From the NCBI RefSeq assembly GCF_030814415.1, contig NZ_JAUSVB010000002.1, positions 248,001 through 312,000 of the forward strand: a stretch of DNA of 64,000 nucleotides, in the 5' to 3' direction. Of this stretch, positions 26,577-34,815 are shown piece after piece (position 1 is the first letter of the stretch; each line of letters begins with the position of its first letter). The notes under the pieces were generated by a model. That model saw only the letters and a list, made by a program, of their open reading frames with translations, was not told where the DNA came from and searched no databases. This DNA comes from Cellulomonas humilata (GTDB lineage: Bacteria; Actinomycetota; Actinomycetes; Actinomycetales; Cellulomonadaceae). The position numbers and the translations under genes were made by a program.

Positions 26577-26762
26577 ACGTCCGAGCATCCGGCCGCGATA
26601 CCGCGCACTTCCTCGGACGTCACCATGGTGGATGCAGGACGTCCGCACATTCGGTCGCCAGGACGCTCGAACGTGCGGACGTTGCAGCCATGCCTACGGG
26701 ACGTCCGCGCATCCTGTCGTCCGGACGCTCGAACGTGCGGACGCTGCGGGGGTCAGAGTGCG
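26577..26762. repeat. array of three palindromic repeats with an exact 62-bp period
   Basis: Three units start at 26577, 26639 and 26701. Each opens with ACGTCCGnnCATnCnGnCG and contains a 44-bp element with inverted ends: ACGTCCGAG/CTCGGACGT at 26577-26620, ACGTCCGCAC/GTGCGGACGT at 26639-26682, and nearly the same at 26701-26744. An 18-bp spacer follows each. Units 2 and 3 share an identical 21-bp stretch starting at 26661 and 26723 (GGACGCTCGAACGTGCGGAC plus G). The array fills most of the 281-bp gap between the sulfite-oxidase-family gene and the HIT gene, and the last unit runs over the HIT stop codon. It could be a dispersed intergenic palindrome family, a terminator set or a protein-binding array. 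Confidence 0.9.
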
Positions 26763-27199
26763 GGGCTGCCCAGCGTCGCCGGGACGTGGGCGGCGTGGCC
26801 CTGGTCGCGCAGGGCGGCCCGGACCCGTTCGGCCGCCGCGTCCAGCTCGGCCGCGGGGACGTCGGAGCGGGCGTTGCGGAACGACAGGCTCGCCTCGTCC
26901 CACGCGGGCAGGACGTGCAGGTGCAGGTGCGCGACCTCGAACCCGGCGACGAGGAGTGCGGCGCGCGGCGCGGACCAGGCCTGCTGCTGCGCCTGCCCGA
27001 TCGTCTTGGCGACGAGCACCAGGTGCGCCAGCACGTCATCGGGCGCCTCGGTGAGCTGCGCGATCTCGGCGCGGGGGACCACGAGCATGTGACCCTCGGT
27101 GATGGGGGCGATGGTGCCGAACGCCACGGCGACGTCGTCGGCCCACACGAACCGGCCCGGGATGTCCCCGGCGATGATCTTGGTGAACAGGGTGCTCAT
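26753..27199 (-). CDS. HIT-family nucleotide hydrolase/transferase
   Basis: A 148-residue histidine-triad protein. The active site is H91-L-H93-L-H95-V-L in the C-terminal half, preceded by G-H-M-L-V-V-P-R, the family's first conserved block. HIT proteins of this Fhit/HINT-like type hydrolyse adenylated compounds. Its stop (26753-26755) lies in the third palindromic repeat, and the DUF1697 gene ends 13 bp upstream of its start on the same strand, so the two are likely co-transcribed. Confidence 0.9.
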   Translation of the reverse strand: MSTLFTKIIAGDIPGRFVWADDVAVAFGTIAPITEGHMLVVPRAEIAQLTEAPDDVLAHLVLVAKTIGQAQQQAWSAPRAALLVAGFEVAHLHLHVLPAWDEASLSFRNARSDVPAAELDAAAERVRAALRDQGHAAHVPATLGSPAL

Positions 27200-27212
27200 G
27201 ACGCCACGCTAG

Positions 27213-27746
27213 TCAGGCGCGCTCACGGGCGAGCCGCTGCAGCGCGAGCACGGTGTTCCAGTTGCGCGCGGTCCCGGACCGGCCGGTCGCCTTCTCCAGC
27301 ACGGGGAGGGTGAGCTTGGAGCGGCCGATGCCGTCGGGGAAGTACGCGTAGGTCTCGTGGCCGGCGAACGCGACGCTCTCGCGACCGTACGGCGTCGGGT
27401 CGAGGTCGGTGCGCGCGGGGGCGCCGTCCCAGCAGTACAGGACCACGTGCGAGGGGTCCGAGGACGCCTCCTCGGGGTACGGGAGCCGCTCCACGATGGC
27501 GTCCCACTGCTCCAGCGTCCGGGTCACGACGGGGACGTCGAACCCGAGCTCGGCGACGAGGGCCTCGGCCAGTCCGGGGCCCACGGCGGAGGCGGCTCCG
27601 GCGGGCACGAGCACGATGTTCCCGCTGTTCACGTAGGTGGTGACCCGGGTGTGGCCGAGGCTCTCGGCGACCTCGCGCAGCTGGGCCGACTTCACGGTGC
27701 GACCGCCGACGTTGACGGCGCGCAGGAGGGCGATCACGGGGCTCAT
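27213..27746 (-). CDS. DUF1697 family protein
   Basis: A 177-residue protein matching DUF1697 throughout: L-L-R-A-V-N-V-G-G-R near the start, T-Y-V-N-S-G-N-I-V, and a C-terminal R-S-K-L-T-L-P, then R-N-W-N-T-V. The family is widespread, small and cytosolic, with no established function. It is transcribed leftward with the HIT gene and diverges from nirB across 134 bp. Confidence 0.88.
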   Translation of the reverse strand: MSPVIALLRAVNVGGRTVKSAQLREVAESLGHTRVTTYVNSGNIVLVPAGAASAVGPGLAEALVAELGFDVPVVTRTLEQWDAIVERLPYPEEASSDPSHVVLYCWDGAPARTDLDPTPYGRESVAFAGHETYAYFPDGIGRSKLTLPVLEKATGRSGTARNWNTVLALQRLARERA

Positions 27747-27800
27747 GCCCTCACTCTCACACCAGGCACCGACGCGGTGTGCGGGAAAGGTTCCTCCCAG

Positions 27801-27827
27801 GTAACCGAGCGACGTCCTCGGGGAAAC
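27801..27827 (+). promoter_or_regulatory. possible GlnR-like half-sites upstream of nirB
   Basis: GTAAC (27801-27805) and GAAAC (27823-27827) are exact matches to the two half-site types bound by actinobacterial GlnR. Their starts are 22 bp apart, two steps of the family's 11-bp half-site period. The half-site between them does not match. A weak -10-like TACCGT lies at 27838-27843. Control of nitrite reductase by GlnR is known in Streptomyces; here it is only a candidate. Confidence 0.3.
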
Positions 27828-27880
27828 AACCCGTTCCTACCGTGGGACGTGCCCCACCCCCCAGCCCGACGGAGCACCCT

Positions 27881-30472
27881 ATGAACCAGCACCTCGTCGT
27901 CGTCGGCGGCGGCATGGTCGCCCAGCGGCTGGTCGAGGCGTTGCGTGACCGCGACACCGCCGGCACCTGGCGCATCACCGTTCTGGCCGAGGAGCCGCGC
28001 CGCCCGTACGACCGCGTCGCCCTCACCAGCTACTTCTCGGGTCGCGACGCCGACGACCTGGCCCTGGGCGACCCGGAGCTGTGGTCCGACCCGCTGGTGA
28101 CCCTGGTCCGCGACGACGCGGTGACGCACATCGACCGTGACGCGAAGACGGTGACCACCGCGCACGGCCGCACGGAGCACTACGACCACCTCGTCCTGGC
28201 GACGGGCTCGTCGGCCTGGGTCCCGCCGATCGAGGGCACGGACCTGCCGGGCGTGTTCGTCTACCGCACCGTCGACGACGTCGCGGAGCTGCGCGGTTAC
28301 GTCGAGAAGCTCTCCGAGGACCGGGTGGTCAAGGGAGCCGTCCTCGGTGGCGGTCTGCTCGGGCTCGAGGCGGCCGGTGCGCTCCAGGCGCTCGGTGCCC
28401 GCACGACCGTCCTGCAGGTGGGCACGCACCTCATGTCGACGCAGGTCGACCTCGGCGGCGGCGAGGCGCTGCGACGGCTCATCAACAATCTCGGTGTCGG
28501 GGTCCGCCTGAACGCGATGACCACGAAGATCCGCCCGCACCGGCGCGGGGGCGTGGGTCGGCTGGACCTGGCCGACGGCGGCCGGGTCGACGCGGACGTC
28601 GTCGTGATCGCCGCCGGGGTGCGGCCGCGCGACGAGCTGGGCCGCACGTCTGGCCTCGAGATCGGCGCGCGCGGCGGGATCGTCGTCGACGACACCTGCC
28701 TGACCAGCGACCTCGACATCTCGGCGGTCGGCGAGGTCGCCTGCATCCAGGGCGCCACGATCGGGCTCGTCGCCCCCGGCTACGCGATGGCGGAGATCAC
28801 CGCCGACCGTCTGCTGGGCGGCACCTCGGAGTTCCCCGGCGCGGACACCGCGACCAAGCTCAAGCTCTCCGGCGTCGACGTCGCCAGCTTCGGCGACGCG
28901 TTCGGCGAGACGCCCGGCGCCCTCGAGATCGTCTGGGCCGACCCGGTGGGGGGCGTCTACAAGAAGCTCGTCATGTCCGACGACGCCCGCACCCTGCTCG
29001 GCGGCGTGCTCGTCGGCGACGCCAGCGCGTACTCGAGCCTGCGCCCGATGCTCGGGCGCGAGCTGCCGGGCGACCCGGCCGCGTTCCTGCTGCCCGAGGG
29101 TGGCGGGGGAGCGCCGGAGCTGGAGCTGCCCGACGACGCCGCCGTCTGCTCGTGCAACAACGTCTCGGCCGGCACCATCCGCGGCGCGGTCACCGACCAC
29201 GCGTGCACCGACCTCGGCGCGGTCAAGGCGTGCACCAAGGCGGGCACCAGCTGCGGCTCGTGCCTGCCGCTGGTCAAGAAGCTGGTCACCACCGAGCTGG
29301 CAGCGCAGGGCATCGAGGTCAGCACCGCGCTGTGCGAGCACTTCGCCCTGTCCCGCGCGCAGCTGTACGACGCGGTCCGGGTCAGTGACGTCTCGTCGTT
29401 CACGCAGGTCATCGAGCGGTTCGGCACCCGCGCCGAGGGGCGTGGCTGCGACATCTGCCGGCCGACGGTCGCGTCGATCCTGGCGACGACGTCCCCGGCG
29501 CACGTCCTCGAGGGCGAGCGGGCCACGCTGCAGGACACCAACGACCACGTCATGGCCAACCTCCAGAAGGACGGCTCGTACTCGGTGGTCCCGCGCATCG
29601 CCGGCGGCGAGGTGACGCCCGAGGGGCTCATCGCGATCGGCGAGGTGGCCAAGGACTTCGGGCTGTACACCAAGATCACCGGGGGCCAGCGGATCGACAT
29701 GTTCGGCGCCCGCATCGACCAGCTGCCCCTCATCTGGCAGCGCCTGGTCGACGCCGGGTTCGAGTCCGGCCACGCGTACGGCAAGTCCCTGCGCACCGTG
29801 AAGTCCTGCGTGGGCTCCACGTGGTGCCGGTTCGGGGTGCAGGACTCGGTGGCGCTCGCGGTGATGCTCGAGCTGCGGTACCGCGGTCTGCGCTCGCCGC
29901 ACAAGATCAAGCTGGGCGTCTCGGGCTGCGCGCGCGAGTGCGCGGAGGCCCGCGGCAAGGACGTCGGCGTCATCGCGACCGACAAGGGCTGGAACGTCTA
30001 CGTCGGCGGCAACGGCGGCTTCACGCCGCGGCACGCGCAGCTGCTGGCAGAGGACCTGGACACCGAGACGCTGGTCCGCACCATCGACCGGTTCCTCCTC
30101 TACTACGTGCGCACGGCGGACCGGCTGCAGCGCACGGCGCCGTGGATCGAGGACGTCGAGGGCGGTCTCGACGGCGTCCGCGCGGTCGTCATGGAGGACT
30201 CGCTCGGCATCGCCGCGGACCTCGACGAGCAGATGGCGCAGCACGTCGTGGAGTACGAGGACGAGTGGCGCGCCACGCTCGAGGACCCGGAGAAGCTCCG
30301 CCGGTTCGCGTCCTTCGTCAACGCACCCGACACCCCCGACCCGTCGCTGGCGTACGTGCCGGAGCGCGGCCAGTCCCGGCCGGCCACCGCCGACGAGCGT
30401 CGTCACGCCCGCCCGACGCCGCACCACGAACCCGTTCTCGTCGCCGGAGCCCGACTGGAGGTGCGCTCATGA
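27881..30472 (+). CDS. nirB: NADH/NADPH nitrite reductase large subunit
   Basis: An 863-residue assimilatory nitrite reductase. The N-terminal FAD/NAD(P)H pyridine-nucleotide reductase domain (V-V-V-G-G-G at residues 6-11) is followed by a BFD-type [2Fe-2S] domain (C423-S-C425, then C-G-S-C). Ferredoxin-like and sirohaem-[4Fe-4S] halves come next, with ligands C643-x5-C649 and C683-x3-C687. It reduces nitrite to ammonium with six electrons. It starts at ATG 27881 with GGAG nine bases upstream; the frame runs 34 codons further upstream without support. Its stop overlaps nirD (ATGA). Confidence 0.95.
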   Translation: MNQHLVVVGGGMVAQRLVEALRDRDTAGTWRITVLAEEPRRPYDRVALTSYFSGRDADDLALGDPELWSDPLVTLVRDDAVTHIDRDAKTVTTAHGRTEHYDHLVLATGSSAWVPPIEGTDLPGVFVYRTVDDVAELRGYVEKLSEDRVVKGAVLGGGLLGLEAAGALQALGARTTVLQVGTHLMSTQVDLGGGEALRRLINNLGVGVRLNAMTTKIRPHRRGGVGRLDLADGGRVDADVVVIAAGVRPRDELGRTSGLEIGARGGIVVDDTCLTSDLDISAVGEVACIQGATIGLVAPGYAMAEITADRLLGGTSEFPGADTATKLKLSGVDVASFGDAFGETPGALEIVWADPVGGVYKKLVMSDDARTLLGGVLVGDASAYSSLRPMLGRELPGDPAAFLLPEGGGGAPELELPDDAAVCSCNNVSAGTIRGAVTDHACTDLGAVKACTKAGTSCGSCLPLVKKLVTTELAAQGIEVSTALCEHFALSRAQLYDAVRVSDVSSFTQVIERFGTRAEGRGCDICRPTVASILATTSPAHVLEGERATLQDTNDHVMANLQKDGSYSVVPRIAGGEVTPEGLIAIGEVAKDFGLYTKITGGQRIDMFGARIDQLPLIWQRLVDAGFESGHAYGKSLRTVKSCVGSTWCRFGVQDSVALAVMLELRYRGLRSPHKIKLGVSGCARECAEARGKDVGVIATDKGWNVYVGGNGGFTPRHAQLLAEDLDTETLVRTIDRFLLYYVRTADRLQRTAPWIEDVEGGLDGVRAVVMEDSLGIAADLDEQMAQHVVEYEDEWRATLEDPEKLRRFASFVNAPDTPDPSLAYVPERGQSRPATADERRHARPTPHHEPVLVAGARLEVRS

Positions 30473-30843
30473 CCGCGCTGGAGACGATCGTGTGGACGAC
30501 GGTCTGCCGGTTCGACGACCTCGCGCCCGAGCGTGGTGCCGCCGCACTGCTCGGCGCCGACCAGGTCGCCCTGTTCCGGCTCCTCGACGGTCGCGTGCTG
30601 GCGGTCCAGCAGCACGACCCGTTCAGCGACGCGTTCGTCATCTCGCGGGGCATCGTCGGCTCCCGGTTCGTCGAGGGCGCCGAGGTACCGACGGTCGCCT
30701 CCCCGATGTACAAGCAGGTGTTCGACCTGACGACGGGCCGGTGCCTGGATGTCGCGGGCAAGACGCCGGCCCGGGACCTGGACCCCGACCTGCGCACCTG
30801 GCCCGTCCGGCTGCGCGACGGCCTCGTGGAGGTGGGCTCGTGA
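30469..30843 (+). CDS. nirD: nitrite reductase small subunit
   Basis: A 124-residue Rieske-fold protein of the NirD type. It keeps the fold markers W-T-T-V-C, V-A-L-F-R-L, H-D-P-F-S-D-A and P-M-Y-K-Q-V-F-D-L but lacks the CxH and CxxH iron-sulfur ligands, as NirD proteins normally do. It is needed for NirB activity. The start overlaps nirB by 4 bp and the stop overlaps the sirohaem gene by 4 bp. Confidence 0.93.
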   Translation: MTALETIVWTTVCRFDDLAPERGAAALLGADQVALFRLLDGRVLAVQQHDPFSDAFVISRGIVGSRFVEGAEVPTVASPMYKQVFDLTTGRCLDVAGKTPARDLDPDLRTWPVRLRDGLVEVGS

Positions 30844-32111
30844 CCACGATGCTCGGGCTCCAGCTGACCGGCCGCCGCGTGCTCGTCGTCGGTGGCGGAC
30901 CCGTGGCTGCGCGCCGTGTGCAGTCGCTGCTCGCCGACGCCGCCACGGTGGTCGTCGTCGCGCCGCAGCTGTGCGAGGTGCTCCTCGACCTGCACCGCTG
31001 GGGCCTGATCGAGTGGCGGGCCCGGGAGGTGGAGGAGTCCGACCTCGACGGTGCCTGGCTGGTGCACACCGCCACGGGAGACCGCTCGACGGACGCCGCC
31101 GTGCTCGCCTGGGCCACGGAGCGTCAGACGTTCTGCGTCGACGCAGGCTCCGGCGCCGCCGGCTCGGCCCGCACGCCCGCGACCACCCAGCAGGGCGACG
31201 TCCTGGTGGGCGTGGTCTCGACGGGTGCGGCGGACCCGCGGCGCACGGTCGCCGTGCGCGACGCGCTCGCCGCCCGGCTGCGCGAGGGGCACGTCGACCT
31301 GCGGCACCGCCGCGCGCACGCGGGCCGCGTCGTGCTGGTCGGCGGGGGACCGGGCGACGTCGGGCTGCTCACGCTGGCCGGCCGCCGCGCGCTCGCCGAG
31401 GCGGACGTCGTGGTCACCGACCGGCTCGGACCGGTCGCCGTGCTCGACGAGCTGGCGCCCGGGGTCGAGATCATCGACGTCGGCAAGACGCCCGGCCACC
31501 ACCCGGTGCCGCAGCACGAGATCGGCCGGATCCTGGTCGAGCAGGCCCAGCGTGGCCGGGTCGTCGTCCGGCTCAAGGGCGGGGACCCGTTCGTGTACGG
31601 CCGGGGCGGCGAGGAGGTGCTCGCCTGCCGGGAGGCCGACGTGCCCGTCGAGGTCATCCCCGGGGTGAGCAGCGCGTTCGCCGCGCCCGCCGCCGCCGGC
31701 ATCCCCCTGACGCACCGCGGCACGGTCGGTGCCGTGCACGTGATGAACGGGCACGACGGCTGGTCGTCGGCAGCACTCACGGGTCTGCGGGACGGGTCGT
31801 GCACGGTCGTCGTCCTCATGGGCGTGAGTGCGCTGGCGACCCTGGCCACGCAGGCGCTCGACGCCGGCGCGGACCCGGCCACGCCGGTCGCCCTGGTCGA
31901 GGAGGGCACCCTGCCCGGTCAGCGCGTCACGCGGGCGCGCCTGGACGACGTGGTCGACGTCGCAGGCGCCGCCGGCGTGCGCGCACCTGCCGTCATCGTC
32001 CTGGGTGCCGTGGCCGCGGCCGGGCTCCTCGAGCCCGACCATGGTGACGCCGCTCACACGACCGAGTCGCCGGACGCATCGGCCTCCGGGGCCGTCACAA
32101 TGGCCACGTGA
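30840..32111 (+). CDS. cysG: CysG-like sirohaem synthase: precorrin-2 dehydrogenase plus uroporphyrinogen-III methyltransferase
   Basis: A 423-residue two-domain enzyme. Residues 1-150 resemble the NAD-dependent precorrin-2 dehydrogenase part (V-L-V-V-G-G-G-P-V-A-A-R-R). Residues 155-405 are a SUMT methyltransferase (V-G-G-G-P-G-D, L-K-G-G-D-P-F-V-Y-G-R-G-G-E-E, P-L-T-H-R). It makes sirohydrochlorin from uroporphyrinogen III for NirB. The separate CbiX gene downstream would insert the iron, so the ferrochelatase function of Escherichia coli CysG may not be needed here. It starts at GTG 30840 (GTGA overlap with nirD) and ends overlapping the regulator gene. Confidence 0.88.
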   Translation: MTTMLGLQLTGRRVLVVGGGPVAARRVQSLLADAATVVVVAPQLCEVLLDLHRWGLIEWRAREVEESDLDGAWLVHTATGDRSTDAAVLAWATERQTFCVDAGSGAAGSARTPATTQQGDVLVGVVSTGAADPRRTVAVRDALAARLREGHVDLRHRRAHAGRVVLVGGGPGDVGLLTLAGRRALAEADVVVTDRLGPVAVLDELAPGVEIIDVGKTPGHHPVPQHEIGRILVEQAQRGRVVVRLKGGDPFVYGRGGEEVLACREADVPVEVIPGVSSAFAAPAAAGIPLTHRGTVGAVHVMNGHDGWSSAALTGLRDGSCTVVVLMGVSALATLATQALDAGADPATPVALVEEGTLPGQRVTRARLDDVVDVAGAAGVRAPAVIVLGAVAAAGLLEPDHGDAAHTTESPDASASGAVTMAT

Positions 32112-33223
32112 GCGAACCTATCGACCAGACCCTCGCGGGCCTCGTCGTGCTCATCACCGCCGACCGCCGGTCGGCCGAGCTCGCCGCCGCACTGGGTCGC
32201 CGAGGTGCCTCAGTCCGGCACGCCCCGGCGCTGAGCATGGTGCCCCACATCGACGACGCCCGGCTGCTCGAGGGCACGCGGTCGCTGCTGGCCCACCCGC
32301 CGGACACCGTGGTGGTGACCACCGGTATCGGGTTCCGCGGCTGGATCGAGGCGGCGGACGCGGCGGGGCTCGACGAGCCGCTCGTGCAGATGCTCAAGGG
32401 CACCCGGATCGTCGCCCGTGGACCGAAGGCGCGCGGCGCGATCCAGGCCGCCGGGCTCACCGCCGACTGGGTCGCGGAGTCCGAGACGAGCGCCGAGATC
32501 GCGGAGGTGCTCCTGGACGAGGGGGTCGCCGGTCGCGACATCGCCGTCCAGCACCACGGTGCCGGCGCGGACGGCCTCGACGAGGCGTTCGCCGCCGCGG
32601 GTGCGCGGGTCCGCAGCCTCGTCGTGTACCGCTGGGGTCCGCCGCCGGACCCGTCCGTGGTGACCGCCTCGGTCCGGGGCGTGGCCGCCGGCGAGATCGA
32701 CGCGGTCGTCTTCACCTCCGCTCCCGGTGCGCACGCCTGGCTCGAGGCGGCCGACGAGGCCGGCGTCATCGACGACATCGCGTCGCTCGCCCGTCGTGGC
32801 AGCGTCGTGATGGCGGCGGTCGGACCGATCACCGCGAAGCCGCTGCAGGACCGCGGCATCGAGCCCCTGGTGCCCGAACGTGGCCGCCTGGGCGCGCTGG
32901 TCCGGACACTGGTCGGACACTACGGCGGGCTCCAAGCGCTGCAGACCATCGCGGGCCCGCTCCAGGTGCACCGCGGGACCGCGGTGCTCGACGGGCACGT
33001 GCTCGCACTGACCCCGACGGGGCTGGAGGTCCTCCGGCTGCTGGCCGCCGCAGGTGGGGCCGTGGTGCCGCGGGATCAGGTGCTGGCCGCGCTGCCCGGG
33101 GACTCGCAGGACCCGCACGCCGCCGAGGTGGCCATCGCGCGGCTGCGTGACGCGACAGGGAGCCGCCAGCTGATCCGCACGGTGGTCAAGAGGGGATACC
33201 GTCTCCAGCTGGAGGAGGTCTGA
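32108..33223 (+). CDS. nnaR: HemD-like/winged-helix nitrate-nitrite assimilation regulator (NnaR type)
   Basis: A 371-residue protein with a uroporphyrinogen-III synthase-like bilobed domain (about 1-265) fused to an OmpR-type winged-helix DNA-binding domain (about 285-371; L-T-P-T-G-L-E-V-L-R-L-L, then R-L-R-D-A-T-G, then V-K-R-G-Y-R-L). Proteins with this architecture include Streptomyces coelicolor NnaR, which co-activates nitrate and nitrite assimilation with GlnR. Whether this HemD part still makes uroporphyrinogen III or only senses a tetrapyrrole cannot be decided from sequence. It starts at GTG 32108 and overlaps both neighbours. Confidence 0.87.
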   Translation: MSEPIDQTLAGLVVLITADRRSAELAAALGRRGASVRHAPALSMVPHIDDARLLEGTRSLLAHPPDTVVVTTGIGFRGWIEAADAAGLDEPLVQMLKGTRIVARGPKARGAIQAAGLTADWVAESETSAEIAEVLLDEGVAGRDIAVQHHGAGADGLDEAFAAAGARVRSLVVYRWGPPPDPSVVTASVRGVAAGEIDAVVFTSAPGAHAWLEAADEAGVIDDIASLARRGSVVMAAVGPITAKPLQDRGIEPLVPERGRLGALVRTLVGHYGGLQALQTIAGPLQVHRGTAVLDGHVLALTPTGLEVLRLLAAAGGAVVPRDQVLAALPGDSQDPHAAEVAIARLRDATGSRQLIRTVVKRGYRLQLEEV

Positions 33224-33963
33224 TGACGAACGCACTGCACGCCCGCGGCCCTGCTCCCGACGGCCCGCGCGGAGACCTCGACGCTCCCGTGCTCGTCGGG
33301 TGCTCGCACGGCACTGACGACGCCGACGGGCGGGCCGCCGTCCGCTCGATCCTCACCGGCGTGGCAGCCTACCGGCCCGATCTCGACGTCCGCGAGGCGT
33401 TCGTGGACGTCCAGGAGCCCGAGGTCGCCGACGTCGTCGCGCACGCCCTCGACAGCGACGCGTCCGGCGCCGTCGTCGTGCCGCTGCTGCTGTCGGTCGG
33501 CTTCCACGTGAAGGTCGACATCGCCGCAGCGGTCGACCAGCCCGGCGCCACCGCCGCCGCACCGCTCGGCCCGGACCCGCGGCTCGTCGACATCCTCGTC
33601 GACCGCCTCGAGACCGCGGGCCTCGCCCCCGACGACTCCGTCGTGCTCGCCGCCGCCGGGTCCACCGACCCCGCGGCCGCGCTCGCGGTGGAGTCGGTCG
33701 CGGCCGGTCTGGCGGACCGGCTCGAGCAGCCGGTGACCATCGGCTACGGGGCCGGCGCGGAACCGCGCGTGCCCGCGGCCGTCGCCACCGCACGCGCCGA
33801 CGCGCCGCCCGGCGGCCGGGTCGTCGTGGCCTCGTACCTGCTGGCACCGGGCTACTTCTACGACCGCGTGATGGAGGCGGGGGCCGACGTCGTCGCCGCC
33901 CCGCTCGCGCCCGACGAGCGCCTCGTGCAGATCGTGCTCGACAGGTACGACGCCGCCACCTGA
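33223..33963 (+). CDS. cbiX: sirohydrochlorin chelatase (CbiX/SirB type)
   Basis: A 246-residue chelatase with two homologous halves. The N-terminal half has V-G-C-S-H-G, the metal-binding His of the family, and V-V-V-P-L-L-L-S-V-G-F-H-V, a second His. The C-terminal half is a degenerate repeat (V-V-V-A-S-Y-L-L-A-P-G-Y-F). It inserts Fe2+ into sirohydrochlorin, the last step to sirohaem for NirB. The ATG shares one base with the preceding stop (TGATG). Confidence 0.88.
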   Translation: MTNALHARGPAPDGPRGDLDAPVLVGCSHGTDDADGRAAVRSILTGVAAYRPDLDVREAFVDVQEPEVADVVAHALDSDASGAVVVPLLLSVGFHVKVDIAAAVDQPGATAAAPLGPDPRLVDILVDRLETAGLAPDDSVVLAAAGSTDPAAALAVESVAAGLADRLEQPVTIGYGAGAEPRVPAAVATARADAPPGGRVVVASYLLAPGYFYDRVMEAGADVVAAPLAPDERLVQIVLDRYDAAT

Positions 33964-33986
33964 CGTGAGACATGGGTTGCCCCGAA

Positions 33987-34009
33987 CCGTTCCGTACCTC
34001 TAGGAACGG
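33987..34009. promoter_or_regulatory. hairpin covering the ribosome-binding region of the lipoprotein hydrolase gene
   Basis: CCGTTCC at 33987-33993 pairs with GGAACGG at 34003-34009, leaving a 9-nt loop. The right arm holds the purine-rich stretch just before ATG 34013. It could end the nir operon transcript, act as an operator, or mask the ribosome site of the next gene. Confidence 0.4.
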
Positions 34010-34012
34010 GGG

Positions 34013-34765
34013 ATGCCCACCCTCCGGCCCGCCGTCGCCGCTGCCGTCGCGGCAGCCGCGCTCGTCCTCGTCGCGTGCACCGCGCCGACCGACGACACTG
34101 CCGCACCCTCGACCACCCCGTCCGCACCGACCGGCATCGTCGCGTCGATGCGGCCCGCGGACCGGCCGACGTGCCTGCCGGAGGGCGCCGCGGCGGTCAC
34201 GACCGGGCCCGAGGACGACCCGACGCTGGTGGCCTTCGCGGGTTCCGGTACCCGCGGCGTGGTGCTCGCCCCCCAGAGCGACGGCCAGGTGTGCCAGTGG
34301 GCGCAGCAGCTCGTCCGGCTGGTCGAGGAGGGCTACCTCGTCGCGACGTTCGGCTGGTCCGGGGATGGTGAGCGCTCGTTCATCGACGCCGTCGACGTGC
34401 TGCGCGGGGTCGGCGCGACGGAGGTCGCGTTCGTGGGCGCCTCGAAGGGCGGCATGTACTCCGCCGCCCTGGCCGACGAGCTCGACCCGGTCACCGTCGT
34501 CGCCCTCGGCCCGCCGGCGGAGTACGACGGGCACGACGCACGCTCGGCGTCGAGCAGCTACACCGGACCGCTCCTCGTGATCGCCTCCACCGAGGACCGC
34601 AGCGTGCCCGCTCTGTCGTCGAAGCTGGTCTCACGGGCGGACGATCCCGCCACGTTCCTCGAGCTCAGTGGCAGCGCGCACGGCGTCGAGCTCTTCACGG
34701 GGGAGCACCGCGCGCAGGTCGAGCAGCTGATCGACGACGCGCTGGCCTCGGGCTTCGGCGGCTAG
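34013..34765 (+). CDS. secreted alpha/beta-hydrolase lipoprotein
   Basis: A 250-residue lipoprotein. The signal peptide ends in L-V-A-C22, followed by a Thr/Ser/Pro-rich spacer and a small alpha/beta-hydrolase domain. The nucleophile elbow is V-G-A-S144-K-G-G. The acidic residue is probably Asp195 (S-T-E-D-R-S-V-P) and the catalytic His is His223 (S-A-H-G). Dienelactone-hydrolase-like enzymes show this spacing. The substrate is unknown. It lies 50 bp after cbiX, separated by a hairpin, so it may be transcribed independently. Confidence 0.78.
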   Translation: MPTLRPAVAAAVAAAALVLVACTAPTDDTAAPSTTPSAPTGIVASMRPADRPTCLPEGAAAVTTGPEDDPTLVAFAGSGTRGVVLAPQSDGQVCQWAQQLVRLVEEGYLVATFGWSGDGERSFIDAVDVLRGVGATEVAFVGASKGGMYSAALADELDPVTVVALGPPAEYDGHDARSASSSYTGPLLVIASTEDRSVPALSSKLVSRADDPATFLELSGSAHGVELFTGEHRAQVEQLIDDALASGFGG

Positions 34766-34771
34766 AGACGC

Positions 34772-34807
34772 CGACGGCGGACCACCCGCCTGGGTGGCCC
34801 GCCGTCG
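34772..34807. terminator. bidirectional hairpin terminator
   Basis: 16-bp arms (34772-34787 and 34792-34807) with one mismatch and a GCCT loop lie between converging stops at 34765 and 34816. Confidence 0.75.
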
Positions 34808-34815
34808 ATGGTCGA

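Noticed and set aside
26577-26762. CRISPR array interpretation of the 62-bp repeats
   Set aside because: Spacers are only 18 bp, repeats are 44 bp and diverged, and no cas gene is near.
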